Positions 49,077-58,308 of a DNA stretch of 64,000 nt are shown one piece after another. Below the pieces are notes generated by a model, which was not told the origin of the DNA, made no database searches, and saw only the letters and a list, made by a program, of their open reading frames with translations. This stretch comes from Limnospira fusiformis SAG 85.79 (GTDB taxonomy: Bacteria; Cyanobacteriota; Cyanobacteriia; Cyanobacteriales; Microcoleaceae), in the NCBI RefSeq assembly GCF_012516315.1, contig NZ_CP051185.1, forward strand, positions 3,151,403 through 3,215,402, given 5' to 3'. A program made the position numbers and the translations under genes. The number at the start of each line of letters is the position of its first letter. The first letter of the stretch is position 1.

Positions 49077-50408
49077 ATGAATTTTTACAGCGTCTCTAAG
49101 CAGTTAATTAAAATCCTAAAAAATCCCTGGTCGATTGTTCCTTCTATCCTTCTGGGTTTATATATTGGCATTGTTCATAAAGATATTGCCTTGTTGTTAA
49201 CCCCGTTGGGAGAACTATATCTAATTCTCCTCAAAATGTGCGTTTTACCGTTGTTATTTTCAGCCATAACAATGAGTGTGGGTAAGCTGATTTCTAGTCA
49301 TGAAGCCAATAAATATGTGAAACGGATTTTAATAGTATTTTCGGTGAGTTTATTAGGGGTTAGTATCATCGGCGCAACAGCCGCATTTTTAACTAATCCT
49401 GGGGGTAATTTAGAAGATTCTACCCTCGCAGCTTTGGGGGTAGTTGTGAATACTTCTGAGTTAGATTTTGAGTTATCTTTGACGGGTCCAATTATCGAAA
49501 ATAGGGAAGAATCACTGCTGATATCTTTTTTGTTTAACTTAATTCCTGAGAATATTTTTGCATCTCTAAGCCAGGGTAATTCTCTGGAAATACTATTTTT
49601 TTCCATTGTATTTGGTATCGCTATGGGATATTCACAATCACCCGCCAAGGAGGATGTATTTAAGATTTTAGAAACCTTATTTAATACATCCAAAAAGTTA
49701 ATTGATTGGATTATTTTATTCCTCCCTTTTGGTTTGTGTTTCCTGTTGGCTTCCCAAATGGCAACTACTGGTTTTGGGATTTTGGTAGCTATGCAAAATT
49801 TTGTAGTGATTGCCATTGTAGCTTTTATAATTATATACATTATCAGTACCCTGGTAATTTGGCATAAGTCTGGCTATGGTTTTGGTCAGGTTTTGATGGT
49901 CTTAAAAGAACCGACAATTTTAGCTTTAGCAACTCGTAGTAGTTTTACCTGTTTACCTTCTGCTATTTCGGCTTTAGATGAACACTTAAACTTCGATAAA
50001 CAAACAGTTAATTTAGTCATTCCCCTAGCGATAACGGTGTGTCGATTTGGTCCGGTGGCCTATTTTGCGACAACTTCGGTGTTTGTGGCGCAACTCTATA
50101 ACTATGAATTTAACCTGTCGAGTTTTGTAATTATCATTATCGCTTCTATTTTAGCAGGAATGGCCACGGCGGGGGCGACAGGAATTTTAACGCTGACCCT
50201 GTTGGATCTAATTTTAAAACCTTTAGGATTACCCCTAGAAGCTATACTGGTATTATTAATTGCGATCGACCCTATTATTGACCCTTTCCGAACTTTAACT
50301 ATTGTACACACGGGAATAGCAGCGACAGCAGCGATCGCTGATACTCACCCACTTTCAACTGAAAAAACCACAACCTTAGCGCTTTCTCAAGATACTACTA
50401 TCGAATAA
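49077..50408 (+). CDS. Dicarboxylate/amino acid:cation symporter (SDF/DAACS family)
   Basis: This 443-residue integral membrane protein has about eight membrane segments and hairpin loops of the glutamate-transporter fold. Visible family motifs include the serine-rich hairpin 'LALATRSSFTCLPSAISAL', 'VIPLAITVCRFGPVAYF' and 'AIDPIIDPFRTLTIVHTG', which is the variant of the NMxGT/D-x3-R ligand region. Substrates are acidic amino acids or C4-dicarboxylates with Na+ or H+. It is co-oriented with the binding protein upstream and convergent with an Asp/Glu racemase gene. Confidence 0.85.
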   Translation: MNFYSVSKQLIKILKNPWSIVPSILLGLYIGIVHKDIALLLTPLGELYLILLKMCVLPLLFSAITMSVGKLISSHEANKYVKRILIVFSVSLLGVSIIGATAAFLTNPGGNLEDSTLAALGVVVNTSELDFELSLTGPIIENREESLLISFLFNLIPENIFASLSQGNSLEILFFSIVFGIAMGYSQSPAKEDVFKILETLFNTSKKLIDWIILFLPFGLCFLLASQMATTGFGILVAMQNFVVIAIVAFIIIYIISTLVIWHKSGYGFGQVLMVLKEPTILALATRSSFTCLPSAISALDEHLNFDKQTVNLVIPLAITVCRFGPVAYFATTSVFVAQLYNYEFNLSSFVIIIIASILAGMATAGATGILTLTLLDLILKPLGLPLEAILVLLIAIDPIIDPFRTLTIVHTGIAATAAIADTHPLSTEKTTTLALSQDTTIE

Positions 50409-50415
50409 TTGATAA

Positions 50416-51213
50416 CTATTTAAGGGGACTTGATATTTCGGGAATATTCTCATAGCCAAATGCTAAATCTAATGTCAAATTCGCCATAATTTCCAAGGGA
50501 TCTATTGCTATTAATGAAGTTTTATCCAGTAATTTTAAGGCTACAGAAATCTCTGTACATCCAGCAATTAATAATTCTGCACCTTGGCTTTCCAGCCATT
50601 TTATAGCGGTTTTTAATATGTGAATAGGGGGTGGCAAAATTTGAACTCCTGTGGCTTTAATTCCCCAAATTGGATGGTAAATAGCATTCATAATATCTTG
50701 CTGTAATTCTGAGTTTAAAGCCGGGGCGATCGCTGTCAATCCCGCCGCCGTTAAACTATCCTGATAGAGATGGGCTTGTAAAGTGCCATCGGTAGCCAAA
50801 ATTCCCACGCGATTAAGTCCAGGATAATGGAGTTTAATAAATCTAACTGTCTCCTGCATAATATGAATCCAGGGAATATTTAACTGAGGCTGTACCAGAT
50901 TATAAAATCCGTGGGAAGTGTTACAGGTAATCACCAAAAAATCTGCCCCAGCCACTTCTAATATTTTACCATATTTGACCAACCAAGGCACACAACTTGG
51001 CTGATTTCCTAGTAAACTTTGGGTGCGATCGGGAAGGTCTGTAGCATTAATTAAAAACCAAATCGGGTGTTGGCGATCGCCACAAGCACCGCGAGTGGAA
51101 TTTAAAGCCAGTAATAGCCGTTCAAATTCTATATGTGCTAAAGGACCCAATCCGCCAATAATTCCGGGGATAGCTTGTTGTTGAAAGATAGGTTGATTGT
51201 TCATTGAAATCAT
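50416..51213 (-). CDS. Aspartate/glutamate racemase-family protein
   Basis: This 265-residue cytoplasmic enzyme has both catalytic cysteines of the family: Cys97 in 'VITCNTSHGF' and Cys219 in 'LIAGCTEIS'. The N-terminal 'IIGGLGPLAHIEFERLL' and 'NATDLPDRTQSLLG' resemble the YgeA/RacD-type Asp racemases more than MurI. It probably interconverts L- and D-aspartate or a related amino acid. Its 3' end is 7 bp from the symporter's 3' end; its 5' end is close to the 3' end of the CIS operon. The start could be the ATG at 51213 or the third in-frame codon after it. Confidence 0.82.
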   Translation of the reverse strand: MISMNNQPIFQQQAIPGIIGGLGPLAHIEFERLLLALNSTRGACGDRQHPIWFLINATDLPDRTQSLLGNQPSCVPWLVKYGKILEVAGADFLVITCNTSHGFYNLVQPQLNIPWIHIMQETVRFIKLHYPGLNRVGILATDGTLQAHLYQDSLTAAGLTAIAPALNSELQQDIMNAIYHPIWGIKATGVQILPPPIHILKTAIKWLESQGAELLIAGCTEISVALKLLDKTSLIAIDPLEIMANLTLDLAFGYENIPEISSPLK

Positions 51214-51236
51214 GTAATAATTAGGAATAAAGACAT

Positions 51237-54200
51237 TTAATTAAATGGCGGTGGGTTATCAATCAGATCCCAAGGATTAGATTCTAGTTCAGGAGAAAAG
51301 GGTGTTAATTGTCTACCTGATGGGGTGTCTGAATCGGGGGTGTCTGAATCGGGGGTGTCTGAATCGGGGCTGATCAAAGGTGCAGGTTCTGGTTGAGGAA
51401 GAAGCACCCTTTCAATCAAAATGGAACGTTGAACCTGTTTCCCGTCAGTATTAGTGACTCTGAGAGTCAGGGTATCTTGTCCGGACTGAGGCGCAATGGG
51501 ATAGGTCAAATTTCCACGGTTAGGAACCACACCTGGAACCGGGAGTAACTCGGTTTGTAGGTCGCCACTACCACTAACTTCCCATGATAAATTCAAAGGT
51601 GATGGAGAAGTTTCAGGGTCTATAATAACGACATATTTTAGGGGAGCATCCTCACCATTAATTTGAAAATTATTGATTTGAGGAGGAGCAACGGGGCGTG
51701 GTCGGATACGAATGCGATCGCTTTTAACAGATGTGGCATTGGCGGCTAAATTACTCTGATTAACAGGTATTAACTCAAAGATATAATCTCCGGGTTCTTG
51801 GGCGGAAGTGGGAACATTACGACAGGTAAGCTGTTCAGCATTTAACTGGCAGTTATTCTGAAGAACTGGGGGAATACTACCATTAAAAGGATAGAGAACT
51901 TCGGGAACTGTGACAATTCCCTCTGGTGAGCGCCCGATGATCCGAACACCTAGTAAATGTTGAGGATTTTTGATGTTCCAATTTAAACGAATAGGATTTG
52001 TCCCCGTCTGAGAGTTGGATGTTTCTGCCTGAAAATTGGTAATTTCTGGGGCTAATGGTGGTTGAATAGCGATCGCATGAATTTGTCGAGATGGCTCTGT
52101 TTCGGCCAGGCGGGAACGCTGAATAGCTGTCAACTCAAAATTATAGCGTCCTGGGTCTGGTAGTGAGATCGCGATATTATCGCAAACCAATTGTTTCCCG
52201 GTAACTTGGCATTTATCTTGTAAGGCCTGGGGAATTTGTCCATCAAAGCGATATGTAATCTTGGGGAAATTAACCAACCCTTCCGGGGATAAACTCCGTA
52301 ACTCCAACTGTTGAAGTTGTGCGGCATTATCAATCACCCATTGAAACTCAATTTGTTGCTGTTCACCAACGCGATAAGTAGCTTTGCGGGAAGCAAAAGT
52401 AGTAATCCGTGGCGGTGGTGGCGGTTCCCACACAATGGGGTCAGCTTTGCGACTGTCGGCTACCTCTGCGGGGGAGTCCGAAGAAATGACCTGTAATTCA
52501 AAAATATAAGTGTCGGGTTTTTCCAATTGTAGCGATAACCCCCGACAGGTCAAAATCCCATCCCAATCAACCTGACAGGGACCGAGTAAATCTTCGGAAA
52601 ATTCATCAGGACTGACAGTATAGGTTTTCTGGGGAAAATTAACGAAGCCATCAGGAGAGCGACCCACCAATGTTAAGGTTTCGACTTGCGCGCCATGGAG
52701 AACCTGAAAACTCAATTGTGCGATCATTGGCTCGGGGTCAGAGAAAAAACCACTGTTAGGAAGGCTGTTATTGTTGGCGCGCGGATTATCAACCTGTTCT
52801 GGTGGCAATTCTCGGCGCTGCTGACTACTTAATCTGGCTGTGAAATTGGTAATTTGGGGAATAGGTAGAGGTTCAATCCTAATTAAACTGGTCTTTGCTA
52901 ATTGAATATTGTCAATATCCTGTTTAGGAAACAACCTTAACTCAAAAATATACTCTCCGGGACGACGAGCATCAGTGCGAATGTTGTAGCATCGCAATAC
53001 CTGTTCTAGGGTACACAAAGAAGCCAACTCATCGGGAATACCCCGACTAAAATCATAGGTAACGGCAGCACTGGAAATACTACCATCAGGAGATTTGCCA
53101 ACAATTTCTATAGCACGGATTTCCCGAGTCGGCGGTCCAATTACCCAACCCAAATAAATAAAATCGTCATTAGCGGCGGCGTAGTTGAGGGACTCGGATC
53201 TAAACTCTAAAATCCGAGGGGGGGTGGGAGGCTTAAAAAAAACGGACCAGATCGCGAAAATCAAGGCAGCGATCGCTCCGAGTCCCAGCAAACAGGCAAC
53301 CAACAACTGCCACCAGGGGCGAGGCTCCCAAATTAGAGTACCATTGATACGATCTTGAGGGAGGGGTAAGCGGTGCAAATCTTGGGGTTCCAAATAAAAC
53401 TCAAATAGCCGTCCCCGTCCCCACCAAGGTCTGTACCACCAGTGTTTTGGCATGACCTCGACAGACATTTCCACACTCTCCTCTGGGAGTAGCCGAAACT
53501 CATCTGGCATCAGAGTATACAGACAATTTTCTACCTCTCCCTCTTCTCTGGGATTAAACCGCAGTTGGCGATCGGTATTACCCCGGTTTTGGATTTGCAG
53601 TTGAAACTGTCCGCTTCCGGTGCGAATGCGACCCACGATGGTCTGTAGATCCCACACCAAATCATAGTTAGGCTTAATGTGAAGGTGGAGGATATCCAAC
53701 AGGGCTAAATCAGGAAGATTTTCGGAGTTCAGTGACAAGGTGATGGCATATCGCCCCCCATGAACGTCCACGGGTAGGTTTAACTTTAACTTAATCTCTC
53801 CGATCGCCCCAGGATTGAGGGCTAAACTATCAGTGACGACTACTAAACCCAAATCATTCAAGCCTTCTGGGTATTCGATCTCTACCCATTCGGGGGGGAC
53901 ATCGGTACAGTGCAACCGAAACCGATCCACTCGCCGCGTGCGGTTATTGACTATTACACTGACGGTTAACGGCTGTCCTGGTATGGCGATCGCTGGTTCA
54001 GTTGATGTGGTGTGTGGTATCAGGCTAAAAGTGGGATCATCGAGTTGCACCGCTGACGCTAATTGTGGGAGTACCTGAAGATTAGCTTGGTGGTGGATGG
54101 GGGTATCTTCTGGGTAGTGTAATGGTGCATCTACAACGAGCAAGTAACTATAAATTCCGGGAGTCGCCTGGGGGGGAATAGGACATTCAAAGACTACTTC

Positions 54201-54491
54201 GGCACTTTGCTGAGGACTTAGGGCTAATCGTTGTTGAGGCGTGCGACACCATTCCCATACTGATGCAGAGGTTTGATCAATATAAAGGTCAATAATCGCA
54301 CCGATAATACCCTGATTAACTACGGTGATATGCAGCTCGAAGGTTTCCCCTGCGGATATAGCAAAATCCCCAGATGGGTTGGCAATTAGGGTTAGGGATT
54401 TTCCCAAAGTCGGCAGGTCGGGTTCCAGAACCCCCTCGACGATTTGGTTAGGTTGTTGTCGGCCGTTATATGAAAGTTCTGTACTGCTCAT
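51237..54491 (-). CDS. Large single-pass membrane protein with Ig-like N-terminus and four Cys-paired repeats (CIS operon)
   Basis: This 1,084-residue protein has two or three Ig-like/NEW3-type beta domains at about 30-385 ('FAISAGETFELHITVVNQG', 'RPWWGRGRLFEF'). One membrane segment lies at about 393-418 ('WQLLVACLLGLGAIAALIFAIW'). The C-terminal half has four repeats of about 110 residues at roughly 435-545, 565-690, 705-815 and 820-930, each with '(R/K)SP(D/E)G', a 'TY' strand and a Cys...Cys pair ('C-x(5-10)-C'). A short SDTPD tandem repeat precedes the C-terminus. Cysteine pairs suggest an oxidising compartment. The N-terminal part is paralogous to that of the next protein (54541-56850), including 'RPWWG-x-GR'. 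It is the last gene of the CIS baseplate operon. Function is inferred as anchoring. Confidence 0.7.
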   Translation of the reverse strand: MSSTELSYNGRQQPNQIVEGVLEPDLPTLGKSLTLIANPSGDFAISAGETFELHITVVNQGIIGAIIDLYIDQTSASVWEWCRTPQQRLALSPQQSAEVVFECPIPPQATPGIYSYLLVVDAPLHYPEDTPIHHQANLQVLPQLASAVQLDDPTFSLIPHTTSTEPAIAIPGQPLTVSVIVNNRTRRVDRFRLHCTDVPPEWVEIEYPEGLNDLGLVVVTDSLALNPGAIGEIKLKLNLPVDVHGGRYAITLSLNSENLPDLALLDILHLHIKPNYDLVWDLQTIVGRIRTGSGQFQLQIQNRGNTDRQLRFNPREEGEVENCLYTLMPDEFRLLPEESVEMSVEVMPKHWWYRPWWGRGRLFEFYLEPQDLHRLPLPQDRINGTLIWEPRPWWQLLVACLLGLGAIAALIFAIWSVFFKPPTPPRILEFRSESLNYAAANDDFIYLGWVIGPPTREIRAIEIVGKSPDGSISSAAVTYDFSRGIPDELASLCTLEQVLRCYNIRTDARRPGEYIFELRLFPKQDIDNIQLAKTSLIRIEPLPIPQITNFTARLSSQQRRELPPEQVDNPRANNNSLPNSGFFSDPEPMIAQLSFQVLHGAQVETLTLVGRSPDGFVNFPQKTYTVSPDEFSEDLLGPCQVDWDGILTCRGLSLQLEKPDTYIFELQVISSDSPAEVADSRKADPIVWEPPPPPRITTFASRKATYRVGEQQQIEFQWVIDNAAQLQQLELRSLSPEGLVNFPKITYRFDGQIPQALQDKCQVTGKQLVCDNIAISLPDPGRYNFELTAIQRSRLAETEPSRQIHAIAIQPPLAPEITNFQAETSNSQTGTNPIRLNWNIKNPQHLLGVRIIGRSPEGIVTVPEVLYPFNGSIPPVLQNNCQLNAEQLTCRNVPTSAQEPGDYIFELIPVNQSNLAANATSVKSDRIRIRPRPVAPPQINNFQINGEDAPLKYVVIIDPETSPSPLNLSWEVSGSGDLQTELLPVPGVVPNRGNLTYPIAPQSGQDTLTLRVTNTDGKQVQRSILIERVLLPQPEPAPLISPDSDTPDSDTPDSDTPSGRQLTPFSPELESNPWDLIDNPPPFN
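51323..51368. repeat. 15-bp tandem repeat, three units
   Basis: GGGTGTCTGAATCGG repeated three times, in frame, encoding SDTPD units near the C-terminus of the 1,084-residue protein. Unit number is likely to vary between strains. Confidence 0.8.
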
Positions 54492-54540
54492 GGCTCAGTC
54501 AATCAAGAATAATAGATAATTAATAGTTGTTCTACCTGTG

Positions 54541-56850
54541 CTAATTACAGAGAGTGGCAGGTTGTTGAATGCGGTGAAGGTTAACTTGGTGATCTCTACT
54601 TCCTGTGATCATGTGGAGGTAGGAGCCAATGGCAATCATATCTAGACTGTTTTTTGGGTAACGCGATCGCGCGATCGCCTCACCCGCGAGATGTTGGGTA
54701 GATCGCTCTCCAGAGCGCTGCAATGGCCACAGCATAACCTCTCCGTCATCTCCGGTACTGGCTAAATAGCAGCCATTAGCCGTCAAAGCTAGAGAACGGA
54801 TGGGCTGGCCCCCGTGAGCTTGCCACTGATCTATAATTTGACAAGTGGCGGACTGGTTGGTTAAGCATTCTCTGAGATTCCAGAGACTGATGGAACCGCG
54901 ATCGTCTGCTGTAGCCAGCAAAAAAGGTTGATCTGCTGCTGTAGCTAGAGAGGTGATGTATTCATCTTGTCCCCCTGCTGGGTAGGGAACAGTTCGCAAC
55001 CCTTCATTACCGCCGGTGGTATCCCAAAGCACCAATTGGTTATAGCGACCAGCGATCGCCAGAGTTTCCTGTCGTGGCCCTACGGGGGCGATATCATAAA
55101 TAGCGAAATCAAATTCCTGAATTAACTGAGGTTCCTCAACATTAGTGAGATTTACCGTGGGTCCCACATACCATTGCAAGATTAAACCGCTGCCGTGGGC
55201 GCTGAATAAATACTGGGAATTTTGACTATAAGCCAAAGCCATGACCCGATCATCCCGGCGATAGGACAGGGAGCGCCGGGGGCTGTCAGTGGAGCGGAGC
55301 AAGTCCCAAATCTGAATTTCGCCGTTTTCCAACCCCACAGCCACCTGATCATTATCCACAGGGCGATACAAACCTGTGCGCCCCGCTTTCCCCAAATTCC
55401 GCAACCAACCGTTATGTCGCAGTCTATTTCCCTGAACCCGCCACCCCCGCAGAGTCTGGTCATTGGAGGTGCTAATCGCCATATCCCCCAAACCGTTAAA
55501 CCTAACCACATTGACGGGAGCAGTATGGTAGTTAAGCCGGAAAGCAGCATACAAAAACCACCAAATACCACCTAAAATCAGTAGTGCGATCGCCACCTGT
55601 AACCACCGGGGAATAATGGGTAACAGTCTCAACTCCAGAATTGGCAATGGTTGTGGATGCTCACTGTCGGAACCATAATCCTCTGAAGGTCTGGTCGTCG
55701 TCAATTCATCAATTCCCCCTACCCTAGGGGAAATTTTGGTTTCTAACCTTTGGAGTGGGTCGGTTAACTCCCCTGTAGGTCTGACCGCCAGAGAACCAGC
55801 CCCCACTTTGCCTTCCCAGCCTACTTCAATGGTCTGTGTTCGACCCAAACCCCACCAAGGTCGTTTGCTATAGGCGAGAAGTTCCACAGTTTGGATTTCT
55901 CCAGGCTCCAAACTTACCTGTTCGGGAATAATCGAAAACTCATTGATAATCGGATCTTGGGTCTGGGGATTGTTGATAATTTCTACGGTTCCCCCTTGGG
56001 GATAATTAGAATTATTGGTAAATTCCAATTGGTAAACTGCGGGATCTATACCCCACTGAGGTAGCCATGGCCGAAGTGCTGGTTGTCGTTGCTGTTTAGG
56101 AAAAGCGTCAAATTCTAAGGTTCCTGTGGGTAAAACCTCTATACTGCCAGTACAGGAGGCTTCTGTGGTTGTCCTCGCGCTCAACTGACTGAGGCTTGAA
56201 CCGGCCCCTACGGGTGAATTATGGTTAGCTGAAACACACCTAATGGTAAAGGGATAGACTCCCGCTAGAGCTTGTAAAATTTCGGGAACTTTGCAGGTAA
56301 AGGAGTAATTCTGACTCTGCTGGGGGGGAAGGTTGAGGGGGGTTTGATTATCCAACAGCAACCATTCCCGCTTAGGGCTAATAACCGATAAAATTAGAGC
56401 GATCGCCTTTTGACTGTTATTGTGGATACCGACTAAAATTTCCACTTCGTTATTGGGCAGAGTCTGAATGTGGCTGGTGGGGAGTTCCACTCGAAAGGGA
56501 CATTCTCCCAATCCCTGCATAACATTCAGCCTGAGAATGTGACGTTCTTCCTTCCCAAGTTCGAGGGAAAATACTTTCACTGTGAGATTAACTAACCCCA
56601 CAAATCCGGGAATTGGCGATCGTAGCACTTTTACCTGAAACTTGGTTTGGTCCCCTGGTGGTTTTTTGCTACAGACTTCCGGTGTAACTTGATACCAAAG
56701 CCATTGGCGATCGGATTCGACTCCTGCGGCTGATATCTCTAGTTGAAAGCTACTCATGAATTGACTGTCATTGATCACCACCACATCAAATGTAGTACCC
56801 TCTCCAGAAGGGTCTAGGGTTAATTCCTTAGTAGAGATATCTGTGTTCAT
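54541..56850 (-). CDS. Single-pass membrane protein with Ig-like N-terminus and C-terminal WD40 repeats (CIS operon)
   Basis: This 769-residue protein has Ig-like domains at about 1-345 ('FDVVVINDSQFMSSFQLEI', 'EVEILVGIHNNSQKAIALIL', 'YSKRPWWGLGRTQTIEV') and an acidic linker. One membrane segment lies at about 412-437 ('WLQVAIALLILGGIWWFLYAAF'). Six or seven WD40-like blades follow at about 440-765 ('VNVVRFNGLGDMAISTSNDQ', 'VMALAYSQNSQYLFSAHG', 'IRSLALTANGCYLASTGDDG'). The N-terminus is related to that of the 51237-54491 protein. WD40 propellers are protein docking platforms, so this could dock the CIS baseplate or an effector at a membrane. That role is inference; the domain layout is seen. 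Confidence 0.75.
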   Translation of the reverse strand: MNTDISTKELTLDPSGEGTTFDVVVINDSQFMSSFQLEISAAGVESDRQWLWYQVTPEVCSKKPPGDQTKFQVKVLRSPIPGFVGLVNLTVKVFSLELGKEERHILRLNVMQGLGECPFRVELPTSHIQTLPNNEVEILVGIHNNSQKAIALILSVISPKREWLLLDNQTPLNLPPQQSQNYSFTCKVPEILQALAGVYPFTIRCVSANHNSPVGAGSSLSQLSARTTTEASCTGSIEVLPTGTLEFDAFPKQQRQPALRPWLPQWGIDPAVYQLEFTNNSNYPQGGTVEIINNPQTQDPIINEFSIIPEQVSLEPGEIQTVELLAYSKRPWWGLGRTQTIEVGWEGKVGAGSLAVRPTGELTDPLQRLETKISPRVGGIDELTTTRPSEDYGSDSEHPQPLPILELRLLPIIPRWLQVAIALLILGGIWWFLYAAFRLNYHTAPVNVVRFNGLGDMAISTSNDQTLRGWRVQGNRLRHNGWLRNLGKAGRTGLYRPVDNDQVAVGLENGEIQIWDLLRSTDSPRRSLSYRRDDRVMALAYSQNSQYLFSAHGSGLILQWYVGPTVNLTNVEEPQLIQEFDFAIYDIAPVGPRQETLAIAGRYNQLVLWDTTGGNEGLRTVPYPAGGQDEYITSLATAADQPFLLATADDRGSISLWNLRECLTNQSATCQIIDQWQAHGGQPIRSLALTANGCYLASTGDDGEVMLWPLQRSGERSTQHLAGEAIARSRYPKNSLDMIAIGSYLHMITGSRDHQVNLHRIQQPATLCN

Positions 56851-56900
56851 GATTCACGTTATCAGGTCGCTAGAAGAATTGATAATTGCTGGTCGTACTG

Positions 56901-58286
56901 CTACACGCGGTTTTGTCTAGCCTGTCTGGCTCGCTCCATCAATTCCTGAAAGCGCACAGTAGGATCAAGGTTTTGATGGCTCGCGCGTCGCCATTGTTCT
57001 TGCTGGCGATGCAATTCCACTAACTCCTCGCTCATGCTTTTCTCACGAGCCTGGACAATTGCTGCCATTTCCACAAAGGCTTGACCCAATTCGGCCATTT
57101 CATCAGAGCGCGAAATAGTAGATTCAAGCATTTCTGGGTCGAAGGAATTAGCTTTGATAGCTTTCGCTCCCGCGTGTAGATTATCGATGGGTTTGATAAT
57201 CCACCAAGAGGCGATCCCCCCCAGTGTAATCGCTACCACCGTCACACCCAAGCCGATAATCATCGTAAACCGAAGGTTGTTATAAATCAGTTCCATAAAA
57301 TCGGATTCGGGAATCACCACAACAATTAGCCAATCCAAACCCATACTTTCCATGGGAGTCACCTGTAGCAATTGGCGTTCACGATTCAATCGAAAGCGAG
57401 AGGAAATCGGTTGTTGAATTTGGTTCAGGCTTAACTCAGTATCGAGTAAGTGTTGGACTGTAGAGCGGATCACCGGTTCTTGACTTTCGAGGGCGAGTAA
57501 TCGTCGTTGTTGACCATTTTCATTCAAAAAGGGTTGTTCGTCTGTAGAACTGGCTACTAAATTTCCGGCGCGATCCATAATAAATGCGATACCCTGGGGG
57601 CTGATTTCCAAACTTCTCAAAAAATTGCTGAGGTCTTTCAAGCCCAAGTCGATACCCACAACTCCCATAGTATCACCTCCAGGACTTTTAACTGGAATTG
57701 TTGAGGTCATTCCTAGTTCTAATGTGGAGCCAAAAATATAAATGGGACTCCAACTTATTTCACCGATTTCTAGAGATGATCTGTACCAAGGGCGCTGTCT
57801 AGCATCGTACTGGGCTTCTAAGGTTCTGATTTTTTCGGCACGAACTCCGGCTGAATCAAGCTGATAAACACTTCGACCGGCAGCTTCGGCGGCATTTCCA
57901 ATAACCAATGCTTGGGTTCCATCAGGCTGCTTTTGAACACCGAGAAAATCCCCGGTTTCAGTTCCTAGATAAATGTAATATAACCCATCGATCGCATCAA
58001 CCTGATCATGAAAATAGCGGGTTAATAGTTCCCGATTATTGATATCAATTAAGTTATTTTCAATCGTGATCAGGTTTATGGTATTTACTATTTCTGGAAC
58101 TTTCAGGTAGTTATCTATGTGTTTTTCAATGGAATTTATCGATTTTTGGCTCAATTCTGACATGAGACTATTGACAGCTTTTCTGCCACTATAAAAAGCT
58201 AAAACTCCTGTGGTAATGGTAGCCCAAAGCAAGGGTAATACTACTAATGCGGGAATGAAATGTCGGATAGAAATAATTTTTTTCAT
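56901..58286 (-). CDS. Cache-HAMP sensor protein without output domain (CIS operon)
   Basis: From ATG 58286 ('MKKIISIRHF') it has 461 residues. Membrane segments at about 8-28 ('FIPALVVLPLLWATITTGVL') and 340-365 enclose a double-Cache sensor domain ('RQRPWYRSSLEIGEISWSPIYIFG', 'VVGIDLGLKDLSNFL', 'GIAFIMDRAGNLVASS'). A HAMP domain ('WWIIKPIDNLHAGAKAIKAN') and a 70-residue coiled-coil end follow. There is no kinase, cyclase or chemoreceptor signalling domain. The frame is open to 58361, overlapping the upstream gene by 53 bp, so a longer start is possible. Its place inside the CIS operon suggests that it senses a small ligand and signals mechanically to the complex. Confidence 0.8.
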   Translation of the reverse strand: MKKIISIRHFIPALVVLPLLWATITTGVLAFYSGRKAVNSLMSELSQKSINSIEKHIDNYLKVPEIVNTINLITIENNLIDINNRELLTRYFHDQVDAIDGLYYIYLGTETGDFLGVQKQPDGTQALVIGNAAEAAGRSVYQLDSAGVRAEKIRTLEAQYDARQRPWYRSSLEIGEISWSPIYIFGSTLELGMTSTIPVKSPGGDTMGVVGIDLGLKDLSNFLRSLEISPQGIAFIMDRAGNLVASSTDEQPFLNENGQQRRLLALESQEPVIRSTVQHLLDTELSLNQIQQPISSRFRLNRERQLLQVTPMESMGLDWLIVVVIPESDFMELIYNNLRFTMIIGLGVTVVAITLGGIASWWIIKPIDNLHAGAKAIKANSFDPEMLESTISRSDEMAELGQAFVEMAAIVQAREKSMSEELVELHRQQEQWRRASHQNLDPTVRFQELMERARQARQNRV

Positions 58287-58308
58287 GGCTTTTCTTGGGG
58301 TTAAATTA

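Noticed and set aside
49298..49840. 180-residue open frame on the minus strand
   Set aside because: It is a low-complexity shadow of the SDF symporter.
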